Assembly (NCBI GenBank): GCA_963727835.1 | Contig: CAVSIB010000035.1 | Span: 1 to 33,380 of the forward strand | Source: G026625185 sp963727835 | GTDB taxonomy: Bacteria; Desulfobacterota; WTBG01; JAGOGO01 | DNA length: 33,380 nucleotides | Direction: 5' to 3' | Part shown: positions 15,743-26,194 of the stretch, piece after piece | Layout of the letters: every line of letters starts with the position of its first letter | Position numbering within the stretch: the first letter of the stretch is position 1 | Program-made: the position numbers and the translations under genes | Notes under the pieces: generated by a model | Seen by the model: only the letters and a program-made list of their open reading frames with translations | Told to the model about the DNA's origin: nothing | Databases searched by the model: none

Positions 15743-16262
15743 TTACGAGATAGTTTCTGTTGTTAGCGTTAGATACTTCCCAATTTTTTTAAAACGTTTT
15801 TCTCCGATGCCATTAACGGCTTTAAAATCTTCGATTTTTAAAAATGTTCCGCGAGCCTTTCAAAACAAATTAACTTCACCAGCAATCTGTAGTCCAATGC
15901 CGGGTAAACTTGATAAATCATCCGAGATAGCGGTATTAAAATTTATGGGGATTCCCAAAAGTATTTTCTTTTTTCCTTCCAAGGGGAAAAGGCCAACTCG
16001 TATTCCTTTCCGAGTCTTTTGTACCCATAGGGTAGTGCCGGTAGAGAGCACACTCATTGAATTTTGATTAATCGTGACGTTTTCATCGGGTGGTTGTCCA
16101 CTGTGATTAAGTAATCCATTAATAGTCGGACAATAAGAATAATAATACAGTTCCGTATGAGAAACATCTCAATCAGGTTCAAGAAGGCAACGGGAAAGAT
16201 TTGCGATTAAATGCTAACAAAACGGTAAAGATAACCAATGCCATAATTTGATGAGAATACAT
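15743..16262 (-). pseudogene. ComEA-like helix-hairpin-helix protein, decayed
   Basis: An ATG at 16262, preceded by GGGAG and 14 bases past the cimA stop, opens a frame with a membrane segment (IMALVIFTVLLAF). After a frame change near 16190 it reads LLEPD, a TGA, then TELYYYSYCPTINGLL, NSMSVLSTGTTLWVQKTRKG and a helix-hairpin-helix pair: INFNTAISDDLSSLPGIG, then VNLF, a TGA near 15860, KARGTFLKIEDFKAVNGIG and EKRFKKIGKYLTL, ending at TAA 15745-15743. ComEA proteins bind incoming DNA during natural transformation. Both internal stops are TGA; the second falls where relatives often have Arg, so CGA to TGA is likely. Length (about 173 codons) fits a ComEA-like secreted protein. Confidence 0.7.
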
Positions 16263-16275
16263 GATTTCTCCCTCA

Positions 16276-17865
16276 TCATTCTGCATTTTTCTTCTCATCT
16301 TTTAAAAGTTTATAATTAATGCTATCTACTAATGCTTGCCAGCTTGCTTCAATAATATTTTCAGAAAGCCCCACCGTTCCCCATTTATCGTGATTATCAC
16401 TTGACTCAATCAAGACCCGCACCTTAGCACCAGTGCCTTCCTCGCCGGATGAAAGAACCCGGACTTTATAGTCTACGAGTTCCATATCCTTGAGCTGAGG
16501 ATAAAATTTTTCCAAGGCTTTTCGAATAGCATTATCAAGCGCATTTACCGGACCATTACCTAAGGCAGCGGTATGTTCAATTTTTCCGCCAACTTGGATC
16601 ATAATGGTAGCCTCAGCCAAGGGTGTTTCATCCTCTTTCCTTTTTTCGCTGATGATCCGAAACCCAACTAAATCAAAATATTTTTTTTGAAGTCCCAAAG
16701 CCTTTTTAAGCATAAGCTCAAAAGAAGCTTCAGCGCCTTCGAACTGATATCCCTGGTGTTCCAAGTTTTTAAGTTTTTCTAAAGTAGCAATGACGACCGG
16801 GTCTTTACTTCCTACCTTGATGCCCAGATCTTTAGCTTTAAAAATTATATTGCTTTTCCCAGACAAATCGGAAAGTAAAACCCTTTGATGGTTTCCAACC
16901 AGTTCCGGCCGAATGTGTTCATAGGTCTCAGATTTTTTTTGAATTGCATGTACATGGAGCCCACCCTTGTGAGCAAATGCACTATCCCCAACAAAAGGCT
17001 GATGGTTTGGGGGTTGAAAGTTGGCCAGTTCATAAACAAACCGGGCAGTTTCTCTGAGCTTCGTCAGTTTTTCATCCGATATACACGGTATCCCTAACTT
17101 CAACCTCAAAGTTGGAATAATTGAACAAAGGTTTGCATTGCCGCATCGTTCTCCAAAGCCATTGATTGTCCCTTGTACCTGCGTTACCCCCTCTTTTACC
17201 GCTACAATAGAATTGGCTACTGCCATTTCCGAATCATTATGACAATGGATTCCCAGAGGAACCGGGAGCTTTTCTTTTTTTACAACTCGAATTACTTCCT
17301 GAACCTCATAGGGCATGCTACCACCGTTAGTATCACACAAAATTAGCCAATCAGCGTGAGCAGAAGTAGCTATCTTGATTACCTTGAGAGCATAATTAGG
17401 ATTTTTTTTAAATCCATCAAAAAAATGTTCCGCATCAAAAATGACTTCGGAGACATGTTTTTTTAAAAAGGATATAGTATCAAATATAATTTTGAGATTT
17501 TCCTCAAGGGTGATCCCTAAAGCTTCTCGGACATGAATATCCCAGCTTTTACCAACGATCGTTACAACCGGAGTTTGAGCACGAAGAACTTCCTTGATGT
17601 TTTTATCCTTATCCGGCGAGGTGTGGGGATGTGCCGTGCTGGAAAAAGCTGCCATTTTGGCCTGGGATAAACTATAATTTTTTATTTCATTAAAAAATTG
17701 GAGATCCCGCGGATTGGAACCTGGCCAACCGCCCTCAATATAATGGATGCCAAGCGCATCGAGTTTTTTGACAATGCGAATTTTATCTTCAACGGTAAAC
17801 GCGATATCTTCTGCTTGGGTGCCATCACGCAAGGTAGTATCATAAAGCTTTAAGGATCTCATCAT
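16276..17865 (-). CDS. cimA: (R)-citramalate synthase
   Basis: Condenses pyruvate and acetyl-CoA to citramalate, the first step of the threonine-independent route to isoleucine. The 529-residue length is typical of the long CimA clade. The HMGL-like barrel begins with LYDTTLRDGTQAEDIAFT, and metal and substrate motifs LGIHCHNDSEMAVANS, GTINGFGERCGNANL and FAHKGGLHVHAI are present. The C-terminal LeuA dimerisation/allosteric domain is complete (TAALGNGPVNALDNAIRKAL). The ATG at 17865 follows lysC by 24 bases. The alternative, 2-isopropylmalate or homocitrate synthase, is less likely given the length and the GTQAED start typical of CimA. Confidence 0.93.
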   Translation of the reverse strand: MMRSLKLYDTTLRDGTQAEDIAFTVEDKIRIVKKLDALGIHYIEGGWPGSNPRDLQFFNEIKNYSLSQAKMAAFSSTAHPHTSPDKDKNIKEVLRAQTPVVTIVGKSWDIHVREALGITLEENLKIIFDTISFLKKHVSEVIFDAEHFFDGFKKNPNYALKVIKIATSAHADWLILCDTNGGSMPYEVQEVIRVVKKEKLPVPLGIHCHNDSEMAVANSIVAVKEGVTQVQGTINGFGERCGNANLCSIIPTLRLKLGIPCISDEKLTKLRETARFVYELANFQPPNHQPFVGDSAFAHKGGLHVHAIQKKSETYEHIRPELVGNHQRVLLSDLSGKSNIIFKAKDLGIKVGSKDPVVIATLEKLKNLEHQGYQFEGAEASFELMLKKALGLQKKYFDLVGFRIISEKRKEDETPLAEATIMIQVGGKIEHTAALGNGPVNALDNAIRKALEKFYPQLKDMELVDYKVRVLSSGEEGTGAKVRVLIESSDNHDKWGTVGLSENIIEASWQALVDSINYKLLKDEKKNAE

Positions 17866-17889
17866 GACCTCTTAGTAAAATAAAACAAC

Positions 17890-19113
17890 CTATTTTTCTT
17901 CGGGAGGTAAGTGGAATGTATCGTGAAGAATCCGGACTGCCAGTTCCGTATACTTTTCCTCAACCACACAGGATATTTTTATCTCCGAGGTGCTGATCAT
18001 CATAATGTTAATTCCTTCATGAGCCAGTACCGAAAAAAGCTGGGATGCCACACCAGCATGGCTTTTCATACCAACACCAATAATAGATATTTTTGCTATT
18101 TTTTCATCAGAGCTTACTCGGGTAGCACCCAATGCTTTTCCTATTGTTTGTAACATTTCTAAAGCCTTTTTGGTATCGGTTTTTGAAACGGTAAAGGTAA
18201 TGTCAGCGTTCCCGGCACTGCTTGCATTCTGGATTATCATATCAACAAGAATATTTGCATCAGCAATGGGTTTAAAAATTTTCGCCGCTACACCCGGTAC
18301 ATCCGGGATACCGGAAATGGTAAGTTTTGACTCATTTCGGTTATAGGTGACACCGGAGACCACATACTTTTCCATTTCTTCATCTTCCATAGTTACCATA
18401 GTGCCGTCCTCCTCGGAAAAAGATGATCGTACATGGATAGGGACATTATATTTTTTTGCTATTTCTACGGATCGGGTTTGAAGAACTTTAGCCCCAAGAC
18501 TTGCCATTTCCAGCATTTCCTCGTAGGAAATTTTTTTTAGCTTTTTGGCTTTGGGGCAAATATTGGGATCAGCCGTATACACCCCATCCACATCAGTATA
18601 AATATCGCATTGATCAGCATTCAACACCGCCGCCAAAGCCACCGCGGAAGTATCGGACCCGCCTCGCCCCAAGGTAGTGACATTCCCGCCTTCATCTACC
18701 CCTTGAAAACCGGCTACGATAGTTATATATCCATCTTTTACTTCTTTTAATAATCTTTCGGTATCAATGCTCATGATTCTGGCTTTGCTAAATGATTCAT
18801 CCGTAAGAATTTTTACCTGATGGCCCGTAAAAGACCGCGCTTTTCCCCCGAGAGATATTATCGCCATCGCCAGAAGAGCAATGGAGACCTGTTCGCCGGT
18901 AGCGACCAAAACATCATATTCTCGAGCGTCAGGAGAATCAGTAACGTCACTGGCTAATTTAATCAATCTATCAGTCTCTCCTGCCATTGCCGAAACCACA
19001 CACACCACGTCGTGTCCTTTTTTTTGCGTATCTATCAAACGGCGAGCAACATTTTTTATCTTCTCAATATTACCTATTGAAGTTCCTCCGTATTTATGAA
19101 CTATTATTCCCAT
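17890..19113 (-). CDS. lysC: Aspartate kinase
   Basis: Phosphorylates aspartate, the entry to lysine, threonine, methionine and diaminopimelate. The 407-residue protein starts with the signature IVHKYGGTSIG (K7). It also has CVVSAMAGETDRLI, TLGRGGSDTSAVALAA and YTDVDGVYTADPNI. Two ACT domains occupy about 265-400 (SGIPDVPGVAAKIFKPI, IGVGMKSHAGVASQLFSVL), expected to bind lysine and/or threonine for feedback control. Length fits the monofunctional class with a shared alpha/beta-type C-terminus. It lies 28 bases after tsaE and upstream of cimA; hom on the other strand continues the same pathway. Confidence 0.97.
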   Translation of the reverse strand: MGIIVHKYGGTSIGNIEKIKNVARRLIDTQKKGHDVVCVVSAMAGETDRLIKLASDVTDSPDAREYDVLVATGEQVSIALLAMAIISLGGKARSFTGHQVKILTDESFSKARIMSIDTERLLKEVKDGYITIVAGFQGVDEGGNVTTLGRGGSDTSAVALAAVLNADQCDIYTDVDGVYTADPNICPKAKKLKKISYEEMLEMASLGAKVLQTRSVEIAKKYNVPIHVRSSFSEEDGTMVTMEDEEMEKYVVSGVTYNRNESKLTISGIPDVPGVAAKIFKPIADANILVDMIIQNASSAGNADITFTVSKTDTKKALEMLQTIGKALGATRVSSDEKIAKISIIGVGMKSHAGVASQLFSVLAHEGINIMMISTSEIKISCVVEEKYTELAVRILHDTFHLPPEEK

Positions 19114-19141
19114 ATGCCCTTTCCATCAAAAAATGCGGAAA

Positions 19142-19642
19142 TTAATTTTTTAAAAATTTGCTCAATGATTTTATTATATCAATAAAACGTTTCCCTTGCC
19201 CTTTAATTTTTATTTCCCTTCTTTCATCAAATGATGAGGAAAACAAAACCAGAAAATATTCATCCGGCAAAAGATTAGTAACTTTTTCTCCCCACTCGAT
19301 AACCGCAACTCCTTTGCCATAAAAGTATTCATGATATCCTAAATCAAAAATTCTTTCACTATCATCAATCCGGTAAAGATCAAAATGAAATAAAGGAGTC
19401 TTTCCCGGGTATTCATTAATTAGGGTAAAAGTAGGACTTACTATAGGGACGCTTTTCGCAATTCCGAGACCACAAGCGATGCCACGAGTAAAACAGGTCT
19501 TGCCGGATCCCAGTTCTCCGATTAAGGAAACAATATCACCTGGTCCAAGATGCGCTCCCAAAACCTTTCCAACTTCTTCGGTTTCCTCTGGGTTATCTGT
19601 TTTTACTATGATAAAATCCGAATCCTCAGCCAAAAGCTCCAT
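19142..19642 (-). CDS. tsaE: tRNA threonylcarbamoyladenosine biosynthesis ATPase TsaE
   Basis: P-loop ATPase that works with TsaB and TsaD to form t6A37 on ANN-decoding tRNAs. The 166-residue protein carries Walker A GELGSGKT at 42-49, then SPTFTLINEYPG and the conserved FHFDLYRIDD, and VIEWGEKV. The ATG at 19642 overlaps the 3' end of nnr by 17 bases, an arrangement common in bacteria and a sign of coupled translation. The frame is intact. Confidence 0.94.
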   Translation of the reverse strand: MELLAEDSDFIIVKTDNPEETEEVGKVLGAHLGPGDIVSLIGELGSGKTCFTRGIACGLGIAKSVPIVSPTFTLINEYPGKTPLFHFDLYRIDDSERIFDLGYHEYFYGKGVAVIEWGEKVTNLLPDEYFLVLFSSSFDERREIKIKGQGKRFIDIIKSLSKFLKN

Positions 19643-21193
19643 TTTCTGACATTACCTCTTTGAGCGTCAAGGGAATCCGGTTGATAATATCAGTAGCAGT
19701 TAACCCCACTTCTCCCCTTTGTTCGGTTATTTCATCAGCGATATAACCATGAAGGAATACCCCTAATCGGCTCGCTTCGCTTATTGTATAGCCCTGGGCG
19801 ACTAAACCTGCAATCATCCCGGTAAGCACATCTCCTGTACCGCCGGATGCCATACCCGGATTCCCCGTGGAATTAATGTAAACATTTCCATTCGGCTCCG
19901 CAATAATGGTCCTGGCTCCCTTGAGAACAAGAACCACACCATATTCTTGCGCAAATTTTTTTGCAACCCCAATCCTGTCATCCTGAACTTCTTTGATTGA
20001 AGTGCCGGTTAGCCGCGCCATTTCTCCGGGATGGGGCGTAAGTACAATCGGACATTGTGCTTCGTGAAGCACAGAAGGCTTTTTCCCTAAAGCATTAATC
20101 CCGTCAGCGTCAACAATAAGAGGAGTCCTGCTATTCCGGATAATATGCTGTACTACCGCTATGGTCTCAGGATGGGTTGAAATACCGGGCCCCAGGGCAA
20201 GCACTTCCTTACCTTCAATCAAGCTCCTGGATCCGGGGTAAAGATTTTGTGCTTAACGTTTGGGAGTCGGTCTCAGCCAAGGGTTCAGTCATCACTTCGG
20301 TCAATTTAACTTCCATAACCGGGTTTAGGCTGGCAGGAATACCCAAGGTTACCAACCCGGCTCCAATTCTTAACGCAGCGTCAGAAGACATTGCAGCAGC
20401 TCCGGTTTTCCCTACCGAACCAGCAATAATGAGCACATGACCGTAATTGCCTTTGTGGGAATTACTATCTCGTTGTTTTAATAATGGGAACAGCTCATGA
20501 GCTTCAAGCAACTCAACCTGGATGTTTTCTTCTTGAACGAAATAGGGAGGGATTGAAATATCCGCAACCTCTAAAATACCGACCCGATCAAGCCCGGGGT
20601 GGATAAGAAGTACCAATTTTAGGAAGTCCAAAAGTTACCGTAAGGTCAGCGTATATTGCCGTGCCCAGTATTTTTCCGGTGCTGGCATCAATGCCTGAAG
20701 GAATATCAACGGATACAACCGGAGTGGGTAAGGAATTTATATAGTCAATAATATCTCGATACAATCCTCGAACTTCAGTGTTTACGCCGGTTCCAAGGAT
20801 AGCATCAATAATAAGATCGGCGTCGCCTATTTGGGTTTGAAATTTCATTAAATCTTCCTGACGATGAAGTTCCTTCACCGGCCTCAATTTTTGATACAAC
20901 ACCATGTTGACCTTAGCGTCACCACTCACTTTCGCTTTGTGCCCCAATAAAAACGCTTCTACTTCAACGCCACGGTTCAATAAATGGCGGCCAATCACAA
21001 ACCCATCTCCCCCATTGTTTCCTGGGCCGGCGATGACAATGATTTTCTTCATGCTCATTGCAGGAAAATATTTATCAATAACCTCGATCGTCGCCCGTCC
21101 CGCATTTTCCATCAATACAATGCCCGGAATGCCAAATTCCTCAATAGCACGTCGATCTAAATTTTTCATCTGGAAAGCTGAAACAACTTTCAT
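19626..21193 (-). CDS. nnr: Bifunctional NAD(P)H-hydrate epimerase/ADP-dependent dehydratase, broken by two frameshifts
   Basis: Repairs NADHX and NADPHX. About 520 codons over three frames. The first part (21193 to about 20625) is the YjeF_N epimerase with GPGNNGGDGFVIGRHL, GTGVNTEVRG and VSVDIPSGIDASTG. The second (to about 20222) begins the dehydratase with KGNYGHVLIIAGSVGKTGAA. The third ends at 19626 and holds VLTPHPGEMARLTG, VLVLKGARTII and GNPGMASGGTGDVLTGMIAG. Removing one base in the A run of GGACTTCCTAAAATTGG near 20620, and shifting once near 20222, restores the protein. The ATG at 21193 follows AGGA. pdxJ is upstream and tsaE overlaps its end. The single-base nature of both breaks suggests error. 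Confidence 0.92.
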
Positions 21194-21229
21194 AAATTTT
21201 CCTAAAAGTTAAAAGACCGACTTAAAATT

Positions 21230-21949
21230 TTATGGCGTTTTAATTAACTCAATCATGTCGTTAACGGCCCGTTCAAATCCAACTAAAACTGCCCGGGCAA
21301 TAATGCTGTGGCCAATGCTGAATTCATCGATCTCTGAAAGGTTGACCAAGGGGTGAATATTGTGATAATTAAGCCCATGTCCCGCATTTATCCCAAGTCC
21401 AAGCTGGGACGCTAAACTTACACTTTCAACAATTTTTTTCAGCTCACGATCGATTTCTTTTGTGGTTTTGGCATTACTGTAAATTCCCGTATGGATTTCA
21501 ACATAGTCAGCCTTCATTTCTTTGGCCGCATTTATTTGCTCGGGATCAGGATCTATGAAAAGGCTAACCAGAATTTTTCCTTTTTGAAGCTTACTGACTG
21601 TTGTTTTTAGGTGAGTAAAATTTCCCAACAAATCTAAACCCCCTTCAGTCGTCAGCTCCTGTCTTTTTTCGGGAACCAACGTACACATATCCGGTTTTAT
21701 TTTCACGGCAATTTTGACCATCTCCGCAGTTCCAGCCATTTCCAAGTTAAGTTTTGTTTTTATGGTCTTCCGTAAAATCTCGACATCTCGGTCTTGAATG
21801 TGACGGCGATCCTCACGAAGGTGGACGATAATCCCATCACATCCCGCGAGTTCAGCCAAAGAAGCAGCAGTCACCGGATCTGGTTCATTTCCTTTACGCG
21901 CTTCGCGAATAGTTGCAATGTGGTCTATATTAACAGAAAGTCTTGCCAT
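21230..21949 (-). CDS. pdxJ: Pyridoxine 5'-phosphate synthase
   Basis: Closes the pyridine ring from 1-deoxyxylulose 5-phosphate and 3-amino-2-oxopropyl phosphate in the DXP-dependent vitamin B6 route. The 239-residue TIM barrel is intact and shows the family pattern LSVNIDHIATIREAR at the N-terminus, DGIIVHLREDRRHIQDRDV, KPDMCTLVPEKRQELTTEGG, EIHTGIYS, GINAGHGLNYHN and EFSIGHSIIARAV. The ATG at 21949 follows AAAGGAG. It lies between glmM and nnr as in many Deltaproteobacteria, but acpS, often next to pdxJ there, is missing. Confidence 0.97.
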   Translation of the reverse strand: MARLSVNIDHIATIREARKGNEPDPVTAASLAELAGCDGIIVHLREDRRHIQDRDVEILRKTIKTKLNLEMAGTAEMVKIAVKIKPDMCTLVPEKRQELTTEGGLDLLGNFTHLKTTVSKLQKGKILVSLFIDPDPEQINAAKEMKADYVEIHTGIYSNAKTTKEIDRELKKIVESVSLASQLGLGINAGHGLNYHNIHPLVNLSEIDEFSIGHSIIARAVLVGFERAVNDMIELIKTP

Positions 21950-21967
21950 TGCATTCTCCTTTTGCTA

Positions 21968-23331
21968 TCAATCAAGGTTATGTTTAATAACCCCGGCTAA
22001 CTCCTCAGCGATTAATTTTATTTCTCCTTCATCTTCTCCCTCAACCATCACGCGGATTTTTGATTCCGTGCCCGAAGGCCTAACGACTATTCGGCCCTTT
22101 CCTTTTAATTTATTTTCCGCTTTCTGAATCTGATTTGAAATAGCAGGGATTTGTAAAATGTCTTTTGGTTTATTAACATCAACACTGATTAAAATTTGTG
22201 GAAAAATTTGCATCACCTTGGATAGTTCAGAAAGTGGTTTCTTATTTTTAAGCATTATACTCAATATTTGAAGAGCAGTTAAGATTCCATCACAGGTCGT
22301 GTTGTAGTCCAAGAAAACCAGGTGCCCTGATTTCTCCCCCCCAAGATTATACCCCCCCCGGCGCAATTCCTCAACAACGTAACGGTCACCAACCCTGAGT
22401 TTTTATTAACCTCCCTCCAAAAGATTCAACCGCTTTTTCAAGACCGATATTGCTCATGATGGTAGCAACTAAAGTGTTTTTGTTTAAGATATTATTCCTT
22501 AATCATTTCCTTGGCGCAAATCGCCAGAATCTGATCGCCATCAACCTCCTTCCCATATTCATCAACAAAGATCACTCGATCACCATCTCCATCCAGGGCA
22601 ATTCCAATATGGGCCTGGTTTTGTTTAACCGCATCACTGATCTTTTTCGGGTAAAGCGAGCCGCAATTTAAATTGATATTTTCACCATCCGGATGGATAC
22701 CTAAAGAAATAACTTTGCCACCGAGCTCCTCAAATACTGCGGGTCCAACTTTGTACGCCGCACCATTTGCGCAATCTAATACAATCCGCAGCCCCTCAAG
22801 ATTAAGATATTTGGGGAAGGTATATTTCAAGAACATTATATAGCGACCTGCGGCATCATCAATGCGGTAAGCTTTTCCGATCTCGCCAGCCTTAGAAGAA
22901 AACAAACCGAACGAGGAAGAAAAAACAAGGTTCTCAATTTTGTTCTCCAGTTCATCGGGCAGCTTAAACCCATCCCAGTTGAAAATTTTAATCCCATTGT
23001 CCTGAAAAGAATTGTGAGAAGCAGAAATAACGACACCAGCATCAGATCGCATGCTGACAGTAAGAAAAGCAATGGCAGGTGTTGGTAACGGCCCGACCAA
23101 TAAAATATTAATGCCCATCGAACATATTCCGGCGGTGAGAGCATTTTCCAGCATATAACCAGAGATCCGGGTATCTTTGCCGATAAGAATCCGGTTGTGA
23201 CGGTTTTCCGTTTTAACGATTGAAGCAATGCCTTTCCCTACGCGCAGAGCCATCTCTGCGGTCATCGGATCACTATTAGCTACTCCGCGAATTCCGTCAG
23301 TACCAAACAGTTTTTTTCTTTCTTCATCCAT
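21968..23331 (-). CDS. glmM: Phosphoglucosamine mutase, broken by two frameshifts
   Basis: Interconverts glucosamine-6-phosphate and glucosamine-1-phosphate for UDP-GlcNAc, peptidoglycan and lipopolysaccharide. The start is taken at ATG 23331 (MDEERKKLFGTDGIRG), since a longer reading to 23355 uses TTG and overlaps folP. The active-site phosphoserine S105 lies in ISASHN, the metal loop is DGDGDR, the sugar-binding motif is GGEKSGH and the phosphate-binding loop RPSGTESKIRV. The frame breaks near 22490 and again near 22405; between them another frame reads LVATIMSNIGLEKAVESFGG. Joined, the length is about 454 residues, as expected. An essential gene with all motifs kept argues for sequence error. 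A run of eight C (22352-22359) lies just past the second break. Confidence 0.93.
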
Positions 23332-23351
23332 AGGTAATCTTTGCTTAAAAA

Positions 23352-24188
23352 TCAATCGGCGGCTTTAATGGCGTCCGCAACTCGAACAACTCGTTTTATT
23401 TTTTTTATATCATGGACTCGCACAATGTTGGCTCCATTCACTATTGAAACCGCCACTGCCGCAGCAGTGGCCTCTTCTCGGTCATATACCGGCAAATCCA
23501 ACAAATGTCCCAGAAAAGCTTTTCGAGAAAGACCAACGAGAATTGGCTTTCCCAGAGACCTAAATTTTTCAAGGTGTTTTAAAATAGTAAAATTATCCTT
23601 CTCAATTGATTTTCCAAAACCAATCCCCGGATCAATGATTATCCGTGAATGCTCAATCCCTGAGTTTTGAGCAAAAGAAATCCGTTCCTGTAAAAATTCA
23701 ATTATTTCAGAAATAAGATTGAGATATTGAGTATTGGCCTGCATGTTCTGGGGCGTTGTTCCTCGCATATGCATCAGCACAACCGGAACCTCTTGCTTTG
23801 CTAACAAGGGAGCCATTTTAGGATCACCCCGCAGGGCGCTTACGTCGTTTACCATTTCAGCGCCCTCGGACAATGCCGCCTCTGCCACCGTGGCCTTTAT
23901 GGTGTCAATTGATACTATAACTTTTATCTTTTTAACGATAGCTTTTAACACCGGTATAACTCTGCTTAATTCCACGTCAAGAGGAACTGACTTTGCTCCC
24001 GGCCGACTGGATTCCCCTCCGATATCGATTATATCCGCACCTTCCTCCTCCATTATTGATGCTTGTTCAACCGCTCTTCCCGTATCATAAAATTTTCCTC
24101 CGTCAGAAAAAGAATCAGGGGTCACATTGAGGATGCCCATTATAAAAGTTTTGAGTGAAAAATCAATATGTCTCCCCTTCCAGTCCAT
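23352..24188 (-). CDS. folP: Dihydropteroate synthase
   Basis: Joins p-aminobenzoate to dihydropterin pyrophosphate in folate synthesis and is the sulfonamide target. Both signatures are present: MGILNVTPDSFSDGG and DIIDIGGESSRPGA. Further family motifs are SIDTIKATVAEAAL, VNDVSALRGDP, VLMHMRG, IIDPGIGFGKS and VGLSRKAFLG. The ATG at 24188 (278 residues) fits the family better than the upstream start at 24287, which would add 33 residues with no family match. It lies between ftsH and glmM; cdaA and ybbR, often found here in relatives, are absent. Confidence 0.96.
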   Translation of the reverse strand: MDWKGRHIDFSLKTFIMGILNVTPDSFSDGGKFYDTGRAVEQASIMEEEGADIIDIGGESSRPGAKSVPLDVELSRVIPVLKAIVKKIKVIVSIDTIKATVAEAALSEGAEMVNDVSALRGDPKMAPLLAKQEVPVVLMHMRGTTPQNMQANTQYLNLISEIIEFLQERISFAQNSGIEHSRIIIDPGIGFGKSIEKDNFTILKHLEKFRSLGKPILVGLSRKAFLGHLLDLPVYDREEATAAAVAVSIVNGANIVRVHDIKKIKRVVRVADAIKAAD

Positions 24189-24302
24189 CCGCAATTTTTG
24201 GTTCCTATATACATTGGCATAGTAATTTAAAGAATTACGACCATCACCCACCGAATGAGAGAAAAATAATTCTATTGAACAAGCCACTACCAGATAAAAC
24301 CA

Positions 24303-26142
24303 TTAGGACGGAGAAGAGGGTGACTCCTCCTTGGAAGGATCTAAAACAGTATGATTTTCTGGAGTTAAAATTCGGTCAATTTCCTCTCCATCCAAGGATT
24401 CTTTTTCCAGAAGTGTTTTTGCCAATAGATGGAGCAGCTCAAGATTCTTTCTTAGCAGCTCCTGAGCCCTCATATGACTCCCTTCAACAATTTTTCTTAT
24501 CGCATGATCAATCTTTAAGGCCGTGTCCTCACTATAATCCCGGTGTTGGGCGATTTCTCGACCCAAGAAAATTTGTTCTTCCTTTTTCCCAAAAGTTAAA
24601 GGCCCTAAATCATCACTCATTCCCCATTCACAAACCATTTTTCGTGCTATTTCGGTTGCTCGTTCTAAATCATTTCCAGCGCCCGTAGTCAAATCCTTAA
24701 GCACTAATTCTTCAGCACTCCGCCCGCCTAAAAGAAGGGTAATGCTGTCTATGAGGTATTGTTTAGGGTAGGTATGCCGTTCATCAATCGGAAGTTGCTG
24801 GGTTAAACCCAAAGCATGTCCACGAGGAATAATTGTTACTTTATGGATTGGATCCGTACCAGGAATAAGTTTAGCCACTAAAGTATGTCCTGCTTCATGA
24901 TAAGCAGTAATTTTTTTTTCTTCAGGAGAAATTACCATACTTCTTCGTTCGATCCCCATCAAAATCTTGTCTTTGGATTGCTCGAAATCTTCTTTAATCA
25001 CCTTTGTTCTTCCTTTTCGGGCGGCTAACAGCGCAGCCTCATTCACTAAATTAGCCAAATCAGCGCCAGACAGTCCCGGAGTACCTCGAGCAACGATTGC
25101 CAAATTAACATCATCAGCAAGCGGAGTCTTTTTAGTATGAACCTCGAGTATTTTTTCTCGTCCCCTGATGTCCGGAATAGGAACAACCACTTGACGGTCA
25201 AAACGCCCCGGTCTTACTAAAGCAGGGTCTAAAACATCCGGTCGGTTAGTTGCTGAAATTATGATAACTCCTTCGCTTGATTCAAAACCATCCATTTCTA
25301 CTAAGAGTTGATTTAAAGTTTGTTCCCTTTCGTCATGTCCCCCCCCCAGACCAGCGCCTCGATGACGTCCTACCGCATCTATTTCATCAATAAAAATAAG
25401 ACAGGGAGCATGCTTTTTACCTTGGAGAAATAAATCGCGAACCCTCGAAGCACCGACGCCTACAAACATTTCCACAAAATCAGAACCGCTGATACTGAAA
25501 AAAGGGACATCAGCTTCCCCTGCGATTGCCCTTGCGAGAAGTGTTTTTCCGGTTCCCGGCGCACCGATAAGGAGGACACCTTTTGGAATTTTTCCACCTA
25601 AGCGTTGTAAATTTCTTTGGATTTTTTAAAAACTCAATTATTTCTACAAGCTCTTGCTTAGCTTCCTCAATCCCGGCAACATCTTTGAAAGTTACCTTTG
25701 GTTCTTGAGAATCAGAAAGCAACCGGGCCCTACTTTTTCCAAAAGACATAGCCTTCCCGCCCGACTGAACCTGGCGAATAAAAAAAATCCACAAAACAAT
25801 AAAAAGGGCTGTGGGGAGAAAGAGAGAGAGAAGAATATTTGTCCACGAAGTACCATCTTCTGGTTCAGCGTTTATCTTTACCCCCTTTTCTCGCATTGTT
25901 TTTATAAGGTCAGGGTCATCAGGAACATAGGTTTTAAAATTCTCTCCATTCGTGCTCGATCCCTGAATATTCTTCCCTTTTATAGTAATTTCATTGAGTT
26001 TTCCTTGCTCTAAAAGAGCAATAAATTGAGAATAGGTAATTTTTTGAGTTATTTTTTGTGGCTGATTATAAATATGGTAGATAACAATCAGGATTAAACT
26101 AAACGTCAGCCATAAAAATAAATTTTTATAAATTAGTCTCAA
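24303..26142 (-). CDS. ftsH: ATP-dependent zinc metalloprotease FtsH, broken by one frameshift
   Basis: Membrane AAA+ protease that removes damaged membrane proteins and regulatory factors. The TTG at 26142 is chosen because AGGAGG lies seven bases before it, giving MRLIYKNLFLWLTF at the first membrane helix; a second helix follows near residue 110 (ILLSLFLPTALFIVLWIFFI). The frame breaks near 25620: removing one A from AAATTTACAACG restores KKFQRLGGKIPKGVLLIGAP and the Walker A GAPGTGKT. The rest has Walker B IFIDEID, SRH ATNRPDVLDPALVRPGRFDR and the zinc motif HEAGH. About 612 residues joined. Nine C (25339-25347) encode part of GLGGGHD. The gene follows tilS and precedes folP, the usual order. 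Confidence 0.96.
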
Positions 26143-26194
26143 TGCTAATCCTCCTGATCCAAACCAATTTTGGATAGACAAATAAAAAATTTAA

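Noticed and set aside
24155..24688. A 177-codon plus-strand frame opposite ftsH and folP
   Set aside because: It lies antisense to conserved FtsH and FolP sequence and shows no family features.
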